Under the pieces are notes generated by a model. The model was not told the DNA's origin. It saw nothing but the letters and a program-made list of their open reading frames with translations, and searched no databases. 64,000 nucleotides of DNA from Algoriphagus hitonicola. Lineage in GTDB: Bacteria; Bacteroidota; Bacteroidia; Cytophagales; Cyclobacteriaceae. Every line of letters begins with the position of its first letter. The stretch's first letter is position 1. The DNA lies in contig NZ_FOPC01000009.1 of assembly GCF_900113375.1 (NCBI RefSeq), positions 124,001 to 188,000 on the forward strand. The letters are read 5' to 3'. Shown piece by piece: positions 18,201 through 27,900 of this stretch. The position numbers and the translations under genes are program-made.

Positions 18201-18735
18201 CCAGGTACTTTTTACCCTTCTCAAAAATGGAAACTGAGGGAGTCTTTAGCTTCTCAATTGTTTTGGTTAGCCTTCCAATTGCTGAAGAAAGGTCTCCAAT
18301 TTTCCCACTGTATAGGGAATCTTTTTCTATTAGCTTGGCCAAAGAGTCCAAATCCTTAGCTGCATCACGAAGGACTATTTTGTCTGCTCGGGTAGCCTGA
18401 TCAAACGCTTCGATTTGGGAGATTTGTTTTTTGATTACGCTGTTAAACGTTGTGATTTTTGACTGGATCTGTCGAGCGTTTAGCTGCTTTTTTCTTTCGG
18501 GTAAAAAGAAAGTTCGGATCTGATGATGAAGCTTGTATAAATCTTGAATAATCCCACCTACATGAGGTTGATTGGGTTTTTCAGGAGTAATTATCCGGGC
18601 ATATTTCACAAACTTCGTCTCAAGCCGTACAGGAAGCATCAATACGGGAAAATCATCGCTGCGCTGGTTAAAGGCCGATTTGATATGGTGAAAAGTGGGA
18701 TCGTTATATTTTCCTATGAGTTCTGTGGTGGGCAT
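12265..18735 (-). CDS. 2156-aa giant protein with a long coiled-coil region, function unknown
   Basis: The protein opens with FPVLMLPVRLETKF (residues 29-42). Residues about 60-540 then form a Lys/Glu/Leu/Ile-rich helical stretch with heptad-like spacing, predicted coiled coil. After it comes ELWVRIFPDDIAIDNHDERL (569-588) and AWRAAAASMGARRAAYAI (619-636). Further blocks are LSWMFDFEAAVEVGMGLKIP (851-870), GTIPSFKIDNQPYGVLPIS (1042-1060) and, later, GPSMNHAVTAAVLRAGF. From memory, the first two blocks sit close together in similar uncharacterised proteins, which would make the coiled coil an insertion. No signal peptide, membrane helix or enzymatic motif is seen. Spacing to its neighbours is 2-4 nt on both sides, so it belongs to one transcription and translation unit. 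Confidence 0.75.
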   Translation of the reverse strand: MPTTELIGKYNDPTFHHIKSAFNQRSDDFPVLMLPVRLETKFVKYARIITPEKPNQPHVGGIIQDLYKLHHQIRTFFLPERKKQLNARQIQSKITTFNSVIKKQISQIEAFDQATRADKIVLRDAAKDLDSLAKLIEKDSLYSGKIGDLSSAIGRLTKTIEKLKTPSVSIFEKGKKYLDSLNKLNKSIDAIFVSNKINAAKLDAELDKIDLQIEELDKLADEPDFGATEEVIKEIQSKISYIKRRHKSGDVRLTNFKIGYTGIRDLKKEEYNLRNKINGLKKRIDEEHVPVIRSRGQLKTYPVKQLNAEILKAMNRMMGQSRFSSLNLRTVSTTQKALFPQLKSIHEHAQIPLEGSLTEIKELKANFLKLKNQLVDFQKKIRRVKVVTPAQKASLTKASNQITSYLNQLRELDPELVKTENQIIADDRIRLSARAANDTRINLLRTREVIRSSKASVPKKQLDVLTKQLGELQEKIKISSSNTILLPRGDYNQLKSAYYSLKDQVNNVLTANPRPDATAARVEAESKLLAIENHILDQLVDINDPRDRFYELNRDRVVFRVPSSVEVMELWVRIFPDDIAIDNHDERLTENEIKMAQDFYHEVYRFLPANRKNAELGAWRAAAASMGARRAAYAIKILEPQEVKLDQVEEIKDEFWDILIRELFYVPKRRDFVRNTTDLQKMVDAFAAWSSKVKIYLQPKRFTVCLENKEFLDQALAHCREAIDWAATWKRSRSRSLQESDIKAFVKQVNEVGKLIYQFYQSNLKGLNLPFKPKLTFPEVEKKSKGWDRAGFTEALPDRFVVVTKRGDEYQHIVTGKTIPNPLPLSLDPSGNQADEFDHLEDGELKVPQSLSWMFDFEAAVEVGMGLKIPLDKTDFEEGFDLVMAYGVQNKDAQSSQQLIDKLFTNHLYSEGGLEFLPLGTATNNTESVKSPYRGLDNDFDEAYQVFFNGDQAEFVNSALDQNELLISDGQFFKEGLGMSEDLIRLMKHFDKKDICNGRAMNRSLFSASLEYYFKNMVDSLMEDYDISQTMLFMLRHVSGIGTIPSFKIDNQPYGVLPISPVKSFKSQGALNKGSEANYIKNLTLFLKQTKAAFEHFPTKPISINDPEYKNDPQGQFLKILGLEPFSKEFFYRFGVNAASRWKEPEDSTFVINWDLENDVFAPTKVANNYNQLLKNLDLTTSFAQSNAISKADIYKNRFTEGNFILGPLVQDPRLGEKLAITDKGVNYIEWLLKPENLSKITQLQFDELPKVTFEEEELTQYTALFAMLRGALVFDRSTFAKNALEKLVDLDVELLERLFASHIDLVSYRLDAWLTGLSNFRLRELRKENEKGTYLGAFGFVHDLRREKSPQQLINTLPKGLEPINGGLVSRQPDSQGFVHGPSMNHAVTAAVLRAGFNAMKNQEGTANPLAINLTSSRIRKALHLLEGVSQGQELGALLGYQFERALHEKYDNGAGNPLEMDKYIYRLRRKFPSYSDENIESASQVQKESIRPANVVDGIALIDHFESYLLDDKTLVESVITSNSGTIGFSNYPWGLTGSLPNPSAPDVGSTADLERKKIRAIIHEIDNLMDALDALGDLMTAEGVYQLVRGNHIKAAAILDAIAEGKSIMDPDIIRSMRQGVMVSHRAILQIPISGSVGSPWAGVPESPRGKAEPALNHWLAARIGNPAKISWMVKLDSGDFPVNLIDLGLQPIDLVMLVAAGGDESQEELQARCLDYLRGLGQSTEGEIEFRFNSPGNPGDLSFGELISLIQHLGKVIGSARSSDARDFRIAEDDANFGAEATGINISKIKSRINSILQDYKNLLETLSPFQSGKTTYTEIERNLAIDSLKSLCLFGFAGFYPSNPTEDVLTMAQRIVSAKAKMEQQISFAEGKLSALDLEVEQAKWLTFCQDFSSKFLGSGFKILPEISLTNAAQISSQLAMPWGESPLRNLSGESDLVDWWAEISHVRKPMSQLESVSMLGELLYEDPLNLKPVQLPWDMDNLPPLNDRDYWFGAAYPDTYQPDGDRLSLLILGQQEVEEKCCGLVLDEWTELIPIAKQTTGIAFHFNQPDARAPQSLLLAVPAEKNGAWDFEELAHCIEEAFSLSKLRAVEPEHVEESMYSQLLPATATLAYGNTEHVQRLLDEEIDEDSDSKMGLYVDFSRINTGYEPE

Positions 18736-18739
18736 GGCA

Positions 18740-21700
18740 TTATTCGGTTAGCATGGTGGACGCATGACGTGCAAAAAGAATTGGAGACTGATAGAGAATA
18801 TAGGCCATGTCACTACTACTGGCATTCCACTTGACTTTAGGAGAACCCAATCCAATACTATTCCCATTAACCTGCAATTTCCCATTAACCTCCAGGTAAG
18901 GAGGATACTGGTTAATATCATTAGTAATGTGCTGCCATGCTAAATCGTCCCAGCTATTTAGTGAAGGCAAGGTTTCGGCAGCATCATCTAATCCAAAACT
19001 GATCTGGGCTGGACGCTCTCGCAACACGAAAAACCAACCTGGATCCCCAGTTCGATTTCCGTTGGCCTCTTCAGGAGTAAGCTCAAATCCAAAGAAATAA
19101 ACATCCGGCTCTAATGTGCCACTAAGGACCGGCCATTTGACATTCTGAAGATCATCATAATCACTTAACTTCCTAGGCAAAGCTGGATTGCCATTTTGGT
19201 ATACTGCCTTCTGTGCATAAACCAATGTGTTTGGATACTTCCTCAATAGGTCTCCCTTGATCAATAAGACCAAACCTATCCCCTTCTTGGCTTGGTTATT
19301 TCCCAAAGAAGAATTCCAAAGGTGGATCTTATTGATATCTGCACATTTATCCTGATTTTCAATTAGTTCACTCAAATCAGCCATTGAGCCTACATTCGGA
19401 TTATTTTCATAATCCCAAAAATGCCTGAAATAACTTCCTCGCATATCGGTAGGAAATTCCCTCCATAAGAGTTCGCGAGAAAACTCATGATTCATTCCCA
19501 CAAGAAATGACTCCACAAATTTCCAATTTGGCTCCATCAAGGTAATGGTATTGGGCTCGATCTCAGAAATATTGGGAATAATGTAATCCGGAGAAATTTC
19601 TTTGAGGTAATGATAAACCGGAAATGGAAACCTTGGATAGGCCATGATCGGTTTATGATTTTCCGGTGCCGCTCCTTTGAAAAATGCCCCAAGTTTTCGC
19701 TTAAAATTGACTTTTGGATCCAGTTTTCCTTGAAGCGTAGCCACGAACGTCGCCTCCAATACGGGTTTAATTGGTCGGGTCAACACCTTAAATGCAGCAG
19801 GATCGGTGGCGGCATTGATATTAAAAACCGTAGAAAAGCTATTTGAATATTCTATCCGACTTTTCAACATTTCTACCTGTTGGAATTGAATCAGGGTGGA
19901 ATTGGTCGATGCTGACTTCTTTTTGAACAGAATTTGCTTTTCAAACTGAAAATCAGAATTAACAGTCTTGACAGTGCCATAGATTCCTTCATCAAAATCA
20001 TCACTGATCCTACCCTCAAAGACATCATTTTCTACCAAAAATTCCCAGGCTTTATTGGCTTGAATGACTTTACGTGAGCCGGCTTTCTTGAACGAATTTA
20101 CAATTGCAAAAGCTCGCTCATATTCTGCGGTTTTGGTAAACTCCGCCTGCAGTGCAGGAAGAAATAAATCCGTATTATTTACCATCGGACCCACAGCGAT
20201 TAGCACTGTAGCAAATCGCTCCATAAAAGATTTGGGCGGATTGGTCACCACCTGATTTATTAACTCAAACGTTTTTGTGGAGCTAATCGACATTAATGGT
20301 TCTCCTTTGGGAGGTGCAGCTGAGATTTTGCCTATATCCCCTTCGGCCTTATTCATCTTGACAAAAAGTTCCTGATTAAGGACCGCTTTAGCTCCATCCA
20401 CACCGCCATTCATCAAAGCGGTGGGGGTAAAATTATTGGCTACTTTCAAAAACGTCCCGGATCGAATTGCCGTAGGAACGGTCGATGTCTTTAATACTTT
20501 TTTGATTGTTGCATTAGCCTGAAACTTGATCATTTCAAAGGATTTCCCTGCAGCAAGAATCAAATTCAGGTGATCGAATTTTTGGATTTTCTTAGAAAAG
20601 AGTGCCTTTGACGCTCTTTTTGCAAGCTCATTTTCCCGGATTTTTTGATTGGCCTCATTGATTTCACCGATCTGTTCCCATGCCAATTCCATAAACTTCT
20701 CTTGGTGCTTTTGAACGACCTGGACCCCAAGCCCCGCTGCGGCGCGATTGCTGGGATGCAGGTTTAATTTATGAACCCAATCTGTTCCATTATTGGATAG
20801 CTTATCGATTCCTTTATGCCATTTCGCATAGATGGGCGGTGTGATAATGGGATCATCTTCCCGATTGGGGGTGAAGAAAAAAGCAGAATTATCCGAAACC
20901 GTGGTGCTTTGTAAATTGAAAGATAAATTAAGCACCTCTAGCAGTTGTTGCTTTAGCGCCAAATTTGTCATGGGCCAAGCTGCTGTTTGGTAATTGGGGT
21001 GGCGCATTGCACCTTCTACAAAACCCAGCGCATCATCACCCACGGGCATAATTCCATAACCCATATCATCCAACAGCATCTCACGCTTCCCGATATTTTC
21101 GGGGAGTTCTCGCGCTTTCAAAAGCTGGGCTAAACTTTCAAAATCTCCACCTTGATCCACTTTGAAGTTCCAAGTGAAATAATAAGGGTAATCATTAGGG
21201 TTAGTACCTTCAGTGATCGCATGGTTGCTCCAAGAGGACTGCTGCGCGGGCACCTCATGCGTGTCCAGGTTTAATCCAGCGCGACGCCCTGTCTCAAAGG
21301 CGGGAATCAAAAAAGCATGATATCGATTCGGGTCATAATCAAGACCAGGACTGGGATCGGTATATTCGAGTTTGCGAGCGCATAGCAACCGGGAAAGGGC
21401 CGAGTCAGGATCTTTGGCAATCAAATCGGCTAAATACGAATTAAGATTGGGGCTATTGTTTGCAATTTCCTCCAGCACCTGTACATGGGCAAGCGCATAC
21501 GTGTCTTCTTTATTGCAAAAAACTTTGGATAAAGCCTCATTGGTAATCGTGATATACGGAGTGGGAGTTCCGCCTTTGCTTTTTTCAAATTCATTTTCTC
21601 TAAGCACAATCAAAGCCAACCAAGGACGTAATTTTTCTCCATTGGGCCTTGCCGGCGTAAACCGCCAAGGAAGATCCTCCTCATAAAATTCAATGTAGCA

Positions 21701-21994
21701 AAGATTGTTGGTTTCAAAATTTGCCACACCGTTTTTTGGGTGAACCCGGATAATTGACTGGGGATTGACACCTAGCACATCTCCTGGGCCTTGCACCTTG
21801 ACTGTCTTGGTGATAGTGGATTCTTTGTTCTGATCACCTTGGATTCCTTTAAGTGTGGCAGAAACCGAGATTTCGGGACGCTCCAAAACCGGATTGCCAG
21901 GAAGAGCAGCTCCCAAAGAATCCACTTCAATGATTTCATTTCCGAGTCCCATTCGAACCCAAGGCAAAAAAGAGTAGTTTGCTAAATCTGGCAT
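18740..21994 (-). CDS. 1084-aa conserved protein of unknown function, second gene of the giant operon
   Basis: No named family is recognised. The protein begins LANYSFLPWVRMGLGNEI (residues 4-20), continues with VQGPGDVLGVNPQSIIRV (67-84), then YIEFYEEDLPWRFTPARPNG (100-119) and LRPWLALIVLRENEFE. The middle, roughly 430-800, is helical and less distinctive. The C-terminal third carries ELLWREFPTDMRGSYFRHFW (841-860), LVLLIKGDLLRKYPNTLVYA, FFGFELTPEEANGN (967-980) and GDPGWFFVLRERP. These conserved Trp/Pro-rich blocks suggest a folded, slowly evolving core. No signal peptide or membrane helix is visible. It starts 2 nt after the stop of the DUF6603-like gene and ends 4 nt before the 2156-aa gene. 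Confidence 0.75.
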   Translation of the reverse strand: MPDLANYSFLPWVRMGLGNEIIEVDSLGAALPGNPVLERPEISVSATLKGIQGDQNKESTITKTVKVQGPGDVLGVNPQSIIRVHPKNGVANFETNNLCYIEFYEEDLPWRFTPARPNGEKLRPWLALIVLRENEFEKSKGGTPTPYITITNEALSKVFCNKEDTYALAHVQVLEEIANNSPNLNSYLADLIAKDPDSALSRLLCARKLEYTDPSPGLDYDPNRYHAFLIPAFETGRRAGLNLDTHEVPAQQSSWSNHAITEGTNPNDYPYYFTWNFKVDQGGDFESLAQLLKARELPENIGKREMLLDDMGYGIMPVGDDALGFVEGAMRHPNYQTAAWPMTNLALKQQLLEVLNLSFNLQSTTVSDNSAFFFTPNREDDPIITPPIYAKWHKGIDKLSNNGTDWVHKLNLHPSNRAAAGLGVQVVQKHQEKFMELAWEQIGEINEANQKIRENELAKRASKALFSKKIQKFDHLNLILAAGKSFEMIKFQANATIKKVLKTSTVPTAIRSGTFLKVANNFTPTALMNGGVDGAKAVLNQELFVKMNKAEGDIGKISAAPPKGEPLMSISSTKTFELINQVVTNPPKSFMERFATVLIAVGPMVNNTDLFLPALQAEFTKTAEYERAFAIVNSFKKAGSRKVIQANKAWEFLVENDVFEGRISDDFDEGIYGTVKTVNSDFQFEKQILFKKKSASTNSTLIQFQQVEMLKSRIEYSNSFSTVFNINAATDPAAFKVLTRPIKPVLEATFVATLQGKLDPKVNFKRKLGAFFKGAAPENHKPIMAYPRFPFPVYHYLKEISPDYIIPNISEIEPNTITLMEPNWKFVESFLVGMNHEFSRELLWREFPTDMRGSYFRHFWDYENNPNVGSMADLSELIENQDKCADINKIHLWNSSLGNNQAKKGIGLVLLIKGDLLRKYPNTLVYAQKAVYQNGNPALPRKLSDYDDLQNVKWPVLSGTLEPDVYFFGFELTPEEANGNRTGDPGWFFVLRERPAQISFGLDDAAETLPSLNSWDDLAWQHITNDINQYPPYLEVNGKLQVNGNSIGLGSPKVKWNASSSDMAYILYQSPILFARHASTMLTE

Positions 21995-21996
21995 AA

Positions 21997-24900
21997 TTAT
22001 AATTCTAAAATATCACTGGAAACCACTTGTATACTTCGAGAACCCTTTTTGGAAGTTGATTTGACCACGTTCATCGCATCGATATAAGTCATTTGCTTCT
22101 CATTAGGCAAAACCGTCAGATCTTCCGTGCTAGCCACCGCAAAGGCAGGCTTATTCAATTCCACACGATGAAGATTATGGATTTTTGTTTGTTTAGCCGA
22201 AAGCTTGGATTGGGCTATTGCACCATTTTTACTAAAATAAGCTCCTTCCATTTTAGGTAATGAAAATGTATTTCCCCTAACCAAACTCCACTGAGTATTG
22301 ACTTCATCCATGACCATCTCTTCGTACTGAACGGGACGATTGGTCAGTTTGCCACAGGATAACTCACTTCCGGCTTTTAAACTGACACCGGAGTCCTGAG
22401 GATTGAAAGAAGGTAAGCTGAGCTTTTCATTATCAGGCAAGTCCACAAAGTTGGCAGACGCAAAAAGCTCTTGAACAAAACTTGGGTCTAAATCAGAGTT
22501 ACCAATGGAAATCTCAGGTATTTCAAATTGGGAATAGTCTGCAGGCTTAAATTGTCCAAACTTGCTTATCTCCACATTGAGAGGGACGATTTTCTGACTG
22601 ATCTCTATACTGCCATTAGGTGTCAAAATCAACTCGCCTTCATCACTCAGTGCCTTCATGCGCAGTCCCGAACTTCCCACTGACTTGGTAATGCTTCGCC
22701 AATTTTGAATATCCTCCAAGGCCTCCAAAAGCAATGGAAATACCTCAATATCCGGTAAACTGGTATCTCGCTTATCTCCCCAGGTGACATCAAATTTGAC
22801 CTTGACGGAGAAAAATAGTACCTTAAATTTAGCGGTACCTTTAGCACGCCAAGGAGCGGGACCTTCAAGGCTAAACTCAAGCGATAGGCTTAGAAGCGTT
22901 GTACTGCCAGCCATAACCGCCAATCTTGCTCTTGCATCGGCGATAAAGCGGAAAGGTGAAAATTGGAATAATACATCAAAGCCAAACTCTCCTACTACCT
23001 TAAATCCAGCAACGCCAAAGTAAAAATCAATCCCGGCACCAAATTGTACCGTATTGGAAGTCACTGCAAAATAACAAGTCAGCGTCAAGCGGGGGTTGCC
23101 CGAGAGAATCTTAAGTGTCATCCGCTTCATGGTCGGAATCTGCAAATGGGTAGGCGGCTTAAACCTAGGATGGAAACCTCCCACAGAGAGGACAAAATCT
23201 GGCTTTTCGCCCCAACTAATCCGCAGCACCATGTCGCCTTCCAAGCCAAAAGTCAATACTTTGGAATCAAAAAGACTAGCATCAAAGCTGAGCATGCCTT
23301 TTTCAAAATCAATCAGGCCCAAGAATGCTACTTGGATTTTGATCAAGGAGACATTTTCATCCGGCAAAATTACTCGCAATACACCCAAAATCCCAAACCG
23401 AACTGGATTGGCAAATTCAATGGCAATTCCCAAATCCACTCTCAAAATAGTCGGAACTCCCCAGGTAATCGCGGCCATAGGTCCCAAAACAAACTGATCC
23501 CGTTTGACTGGAAAGACCTCTTTAATATCAGTCAATATCTTATTGATATTGGCAATGATATCTTTAGGGAAAAGAATATTCTGGATTGTCCCCGATCGGA
23601 CACCGTCCCGTAGACGCTCTACTTGGATCGTCCGGTGAATCCCGAGAATCCCCCCCAATCCTGACAAGAAAAAGCCAAAACCCAATGCGATCCCCGTTCC
23701 GAATTCTACTGAAACAATAAATAATACTGAAGTACCCGGCTTGCCATCTGGCATTTTGCTGTTGATGATTCCAATGGCCGATACGGCAAACATATTCATA
23801 AAGGAAAGCTCGACAGCACCGGCATATTCTCCTTTTTCATCATCAAAAAATAAGTATCCCCCACCACTAAATACAGGTGTATCCAAAGACACTCCCAATC
23901 CTGTTGGTGGCAAGAATCGGATATCAATATTTACAATTCCAAAATTGGAATCCCCTTGAGGAACCCCGTTGTTAAAAGTTGCCTTTGTCAAAGTCGCCTC
24001 AATACCCAATCCTTCTACAGAAGCAGCCACCGGTCCCAAAACAATACTTGCTCCAGATAGGGAAATTCCAAGATCCACACCGGCTCCACCGTTATCTTTA
24101 TAGGTGATTTTTATTGCATCAAGGCTGACAGCATTTCCAAACTTTCCGTTCACCGGAATCAAGGCTTCACTTTGTGCCCCTCCAAAGGAAACACTCAAGC
24201 CCGAAGGCCAGCGAATATCCAAGTCAATATCAAAGGTATTCCCAAACTGAAGATCTTTAAGATTTACCTCACTGGGAAGCAGGTTATCCATCCCTGGAAT
24301 AACTATCTGGTTTTCAATTAGACCCCCAAGGATAAAATCCCATTCATCGGAAGCAGATCGACTCAGACCGATTTTATTGAGATAAATCCGAACAACGCTT
24401 GGAATATCGAGGACTTTTAATGCATCGGTGCTGGGAGTGATTTCACCTATTATATGGAAAGCCCCCTCGCTGTCAATCATTATATCCACCTCAATGGCTG
24501 TGGAATCACCACCCAATCCCTCGATTTCAAGCGCTCCTTTTAAGGCAATGGAAATATCAGAACCAGCTTTGCTAACTTCCACTGAAGAAATCGAGATCTT
24601 GACATTTCCCAAATGGAATACAGCAGTACTTCCAATAGATCCCGTAAAGTTACCTGCAGAAGGAACAGTAAAACTGATCTCCACCTTCGCCTGCTGATCC
24701 GAATCATCTTTCAATCCTGGGATTTCCAGTTCACCCTCGAAAGTAAACGGATACTCCAAACTGTCAGAAGTAAAACTTAATTCTAAGGTTTTAAGTAAAA
24801 AGGCAAATTCTCCGACTTTGATTTTTTGATCCTGATTGACGGAAATTTGGTATTTTTTACCCGCCTTTTCATAGCTAAAACCAATAGCAATCTCTGCTGG

Positions 24901-27900
24901 ACCTGAACCGTTTTCTTCCTCAAATCCCGAAAAACCCAATCCAGCTTGGGCACTGATACTTTCCAGATCGCCATTTAAAATCTGTAAGTCAAACTCCTCA
25001 ATAAACAAACTGACATCACCTAGCTTGAGCTCGGTCCGTTGCCCATCAGGATTCGCTTTGATCGTGTAGTTATTTCCATTCGAAAGCTGAAACTCAAAAT
25101 CCAATTCGTCATGTCCGGGTTCACAAGCAGGAATTTTTAGATTTCCTTCAAAATTAGCATCAGTCAAGTTTCCATTCTGAATGGCAAATCCAAATTGGCT
25201 GAAATTAAAATCAATATCTCCGATTTTGAAGATAGGCAGGGTAGTGGCTGCAAATGTCAATTTATTTGTAGCCTTGGTATAGCTCACCGAAACCCCGACA
25301 AAACTATCTCCCCCGGGAAGTTTAAATTGGGCCTCACCACTGATGGATGACAGACCGGAATTCTGAACGACCAACTCAAAATCCAAGTCTTTAATTTCCA
25401 ATCCACTTCCATCTAGCGTACCGGAAGATGTGATTTTTACGGTGTAAGAATCTCCTTGATTTTCAACTTCAAAAGTGAAATTCAAACTGCCTCCATTGGT
25501 AAAAATAGGCATGGTCATCGATCCCGTGAGATTAGCCGAATCAAATGCCCCATTTTTGATCAAAAATGCCAGATCAGCAATATTTAGGGTGAAAATAGCC
25601 AAATCAACCTGAGGCAATGCCGATGCAGAAAGCTCAAAAATCTCATCCCCATTTTTGGAATAAGCTACTTGAACAGCGAATGGTTGATCGGCTTGGCTGA
25701 TTTCAGGAATAAGAAATTTTGCCCCACCACTAGCATTTTTTACCCCTCCATTATCCACTTCGATATCCAAATCCAAATCACTCAATTCAAATATTCCAAA
25801 ATTGGCAGTTTGTCCACTGCCGTTGATCTTGATTTCGTAGGAAGAGTTTGACTGAATTTCCAAGTCGAAGGCTAAGGGATTCCCATCAAATACAGGAACG
25901 GTGATTTCTCCATTGATCTCCGCCGAATAGCTCTGACCTTGTACGGCCTCAATCCGGATTTTTTCGAATTGTAAATTGAAACTTTCGAGATCGGCCGACA
26001 CATCATTCAACTGGATAATAAAGGTGTGGTCATTTCCATTTTTCTCAAAAGAAATCGCAAAATTAAATGGACTATCCAAGCCGGGAATTAAAAGCGATCC
26101 TCCACCATTTACTGATTCGAGTTCCTTGTCTTCTACTTTCAATTCAAAGTTTAAAAAAGACAAACTAAGCGGACCAAATTCAATTGTATTTTGATCAGGT
26201 GTGCCGATAAGATCGATTTCATAGCCTTTTCCGTTGGCATCTACTACCAATTCAAATTGAATCCCTGCTCCACCGGTGGAGTCCGGAAGTTTAAAATTAC
26301 CCGAAGCTTGTCCATGGTGATAGTCCCCATCTCTAATCTCAAAATCCAGGGATGCAAGCTGAAGCTCTCCACCGAATAATTCGACATCCACAGGATTTTG
26401 TAATCCGATGTTATACTGATCCAGTGTTCGGGAATACACAAACGAAACCTGCGTAGCAGAATTAAAAACGGGTATCTGAAGTTCACCACTTCCTGAAAAA
26501 TCCTGAAGCACTCCATTAGCTACCTCAAAATCAATATCAAGCTGCTTCAATTCAAAATCCCCAAACTTCACGAGTTGGGTTCCACTATTTACATCAACTT
26601 GATATGTTTTACCCCGGTCAAAATTCACCTCAAAATCCAGTTCTCCTCCCTCTTCAAATACGGGTAAAGTTAACCCTCCCGAGGCCGAAGCTTGAAACTG
26701 TTGACCATTTTCTAGGAGTAAATTGATTTGTGTAAAACTCAAGCGAAAACCTTCGATCTCGGCTGCTACATCATTGAGCTGGATTTCGTAGGTCACATTC
26801 GCCCCGTTGATTTGAGTAGCAAAATCAACGTCAAAAGCCTGACTCAATCCGGGTAAAAGCAACTGACCCTCACCTTCAATACTTTGCAGCTGCTTATTGA
26901 CAACGTGCAGGTCAAAAGAATTCAATGATAATTCGACGGGACCAAAAACCAACTGATTATCCTGTGGATTACCCGTCAGCTCGATATGAAAATCTTCCCC
27001 TTGATTAGATATATTGAGATTGAAATTAATTCCCGCTCCATCAGTCGTATCCGGCAATTTGAGTTTCCCATTAATTTGACTGTTGGTAAATGTATTATTG
27101 ACAAAAAGAAATCGAATTTGTGAAAACTCCAGCTGGCAACCGGCAATTTCCGGGGTGCCAAAATCGCTAACTGCTATGCTTAGATTTTCATTGGAAGCAC
27201 TTCGGGTAAACTGCAATTCTACCTGTATGGGAGTGCCGGAAGTAACTTCAGGCATGGTCAATTCCCCATCACCTGTCACATCCTGAAGCAATTCATTCTC
27301 ATACAGCATTTCGTATTGCTGTAGGTTTAGCTCAAAGCCTCCATGTTTGAGAGTTTGATTAGTAGGATTGCTGACTTCGAGTCGAAAGCGATTCGTGGCT
27401 TCATTTTCAAAATTTATCCCAAAATCCAGCTGACCATCTTCAAACAAGGGCAGGCTTACCTTGCCCTCCCACCTGCTTTCATTCAATGTGCCGTTTTTAT
27501 GTATTCTGAGAAAAACCTCGTCAAAGTTCACCGAACCAAATCCCAGTGGAATTGGAGTGAAATCCTGCCCCGTAAACTCAAAATGTGGTTCGGAATATCC
27601 AAAACGAAATGAAGTTTTGGCTGGGCTTTGCGTAGCCGAATCATTGAATCCAGGCAATTCCGCCCAGCCGTGAATATCAATCTCCGAGGGCGAAGAAGGG
27701 TAAGTGAGGACCTCAATTTTTTCAAAAAAGACCGAAATACTTCCTTTTTTCAGCTCTTGCCCTTCTGGATTTTGGGCTTGGTAGCGGACATCACCATTAT
27801 TGAGCAATTCGACAGAAAAGTCGATCGTACTTCCATCCAAAAAATCAAATTCAAACGCTCCCGACATTTGGGTACCAGATTGAAAATCTCCATCCTGAAT

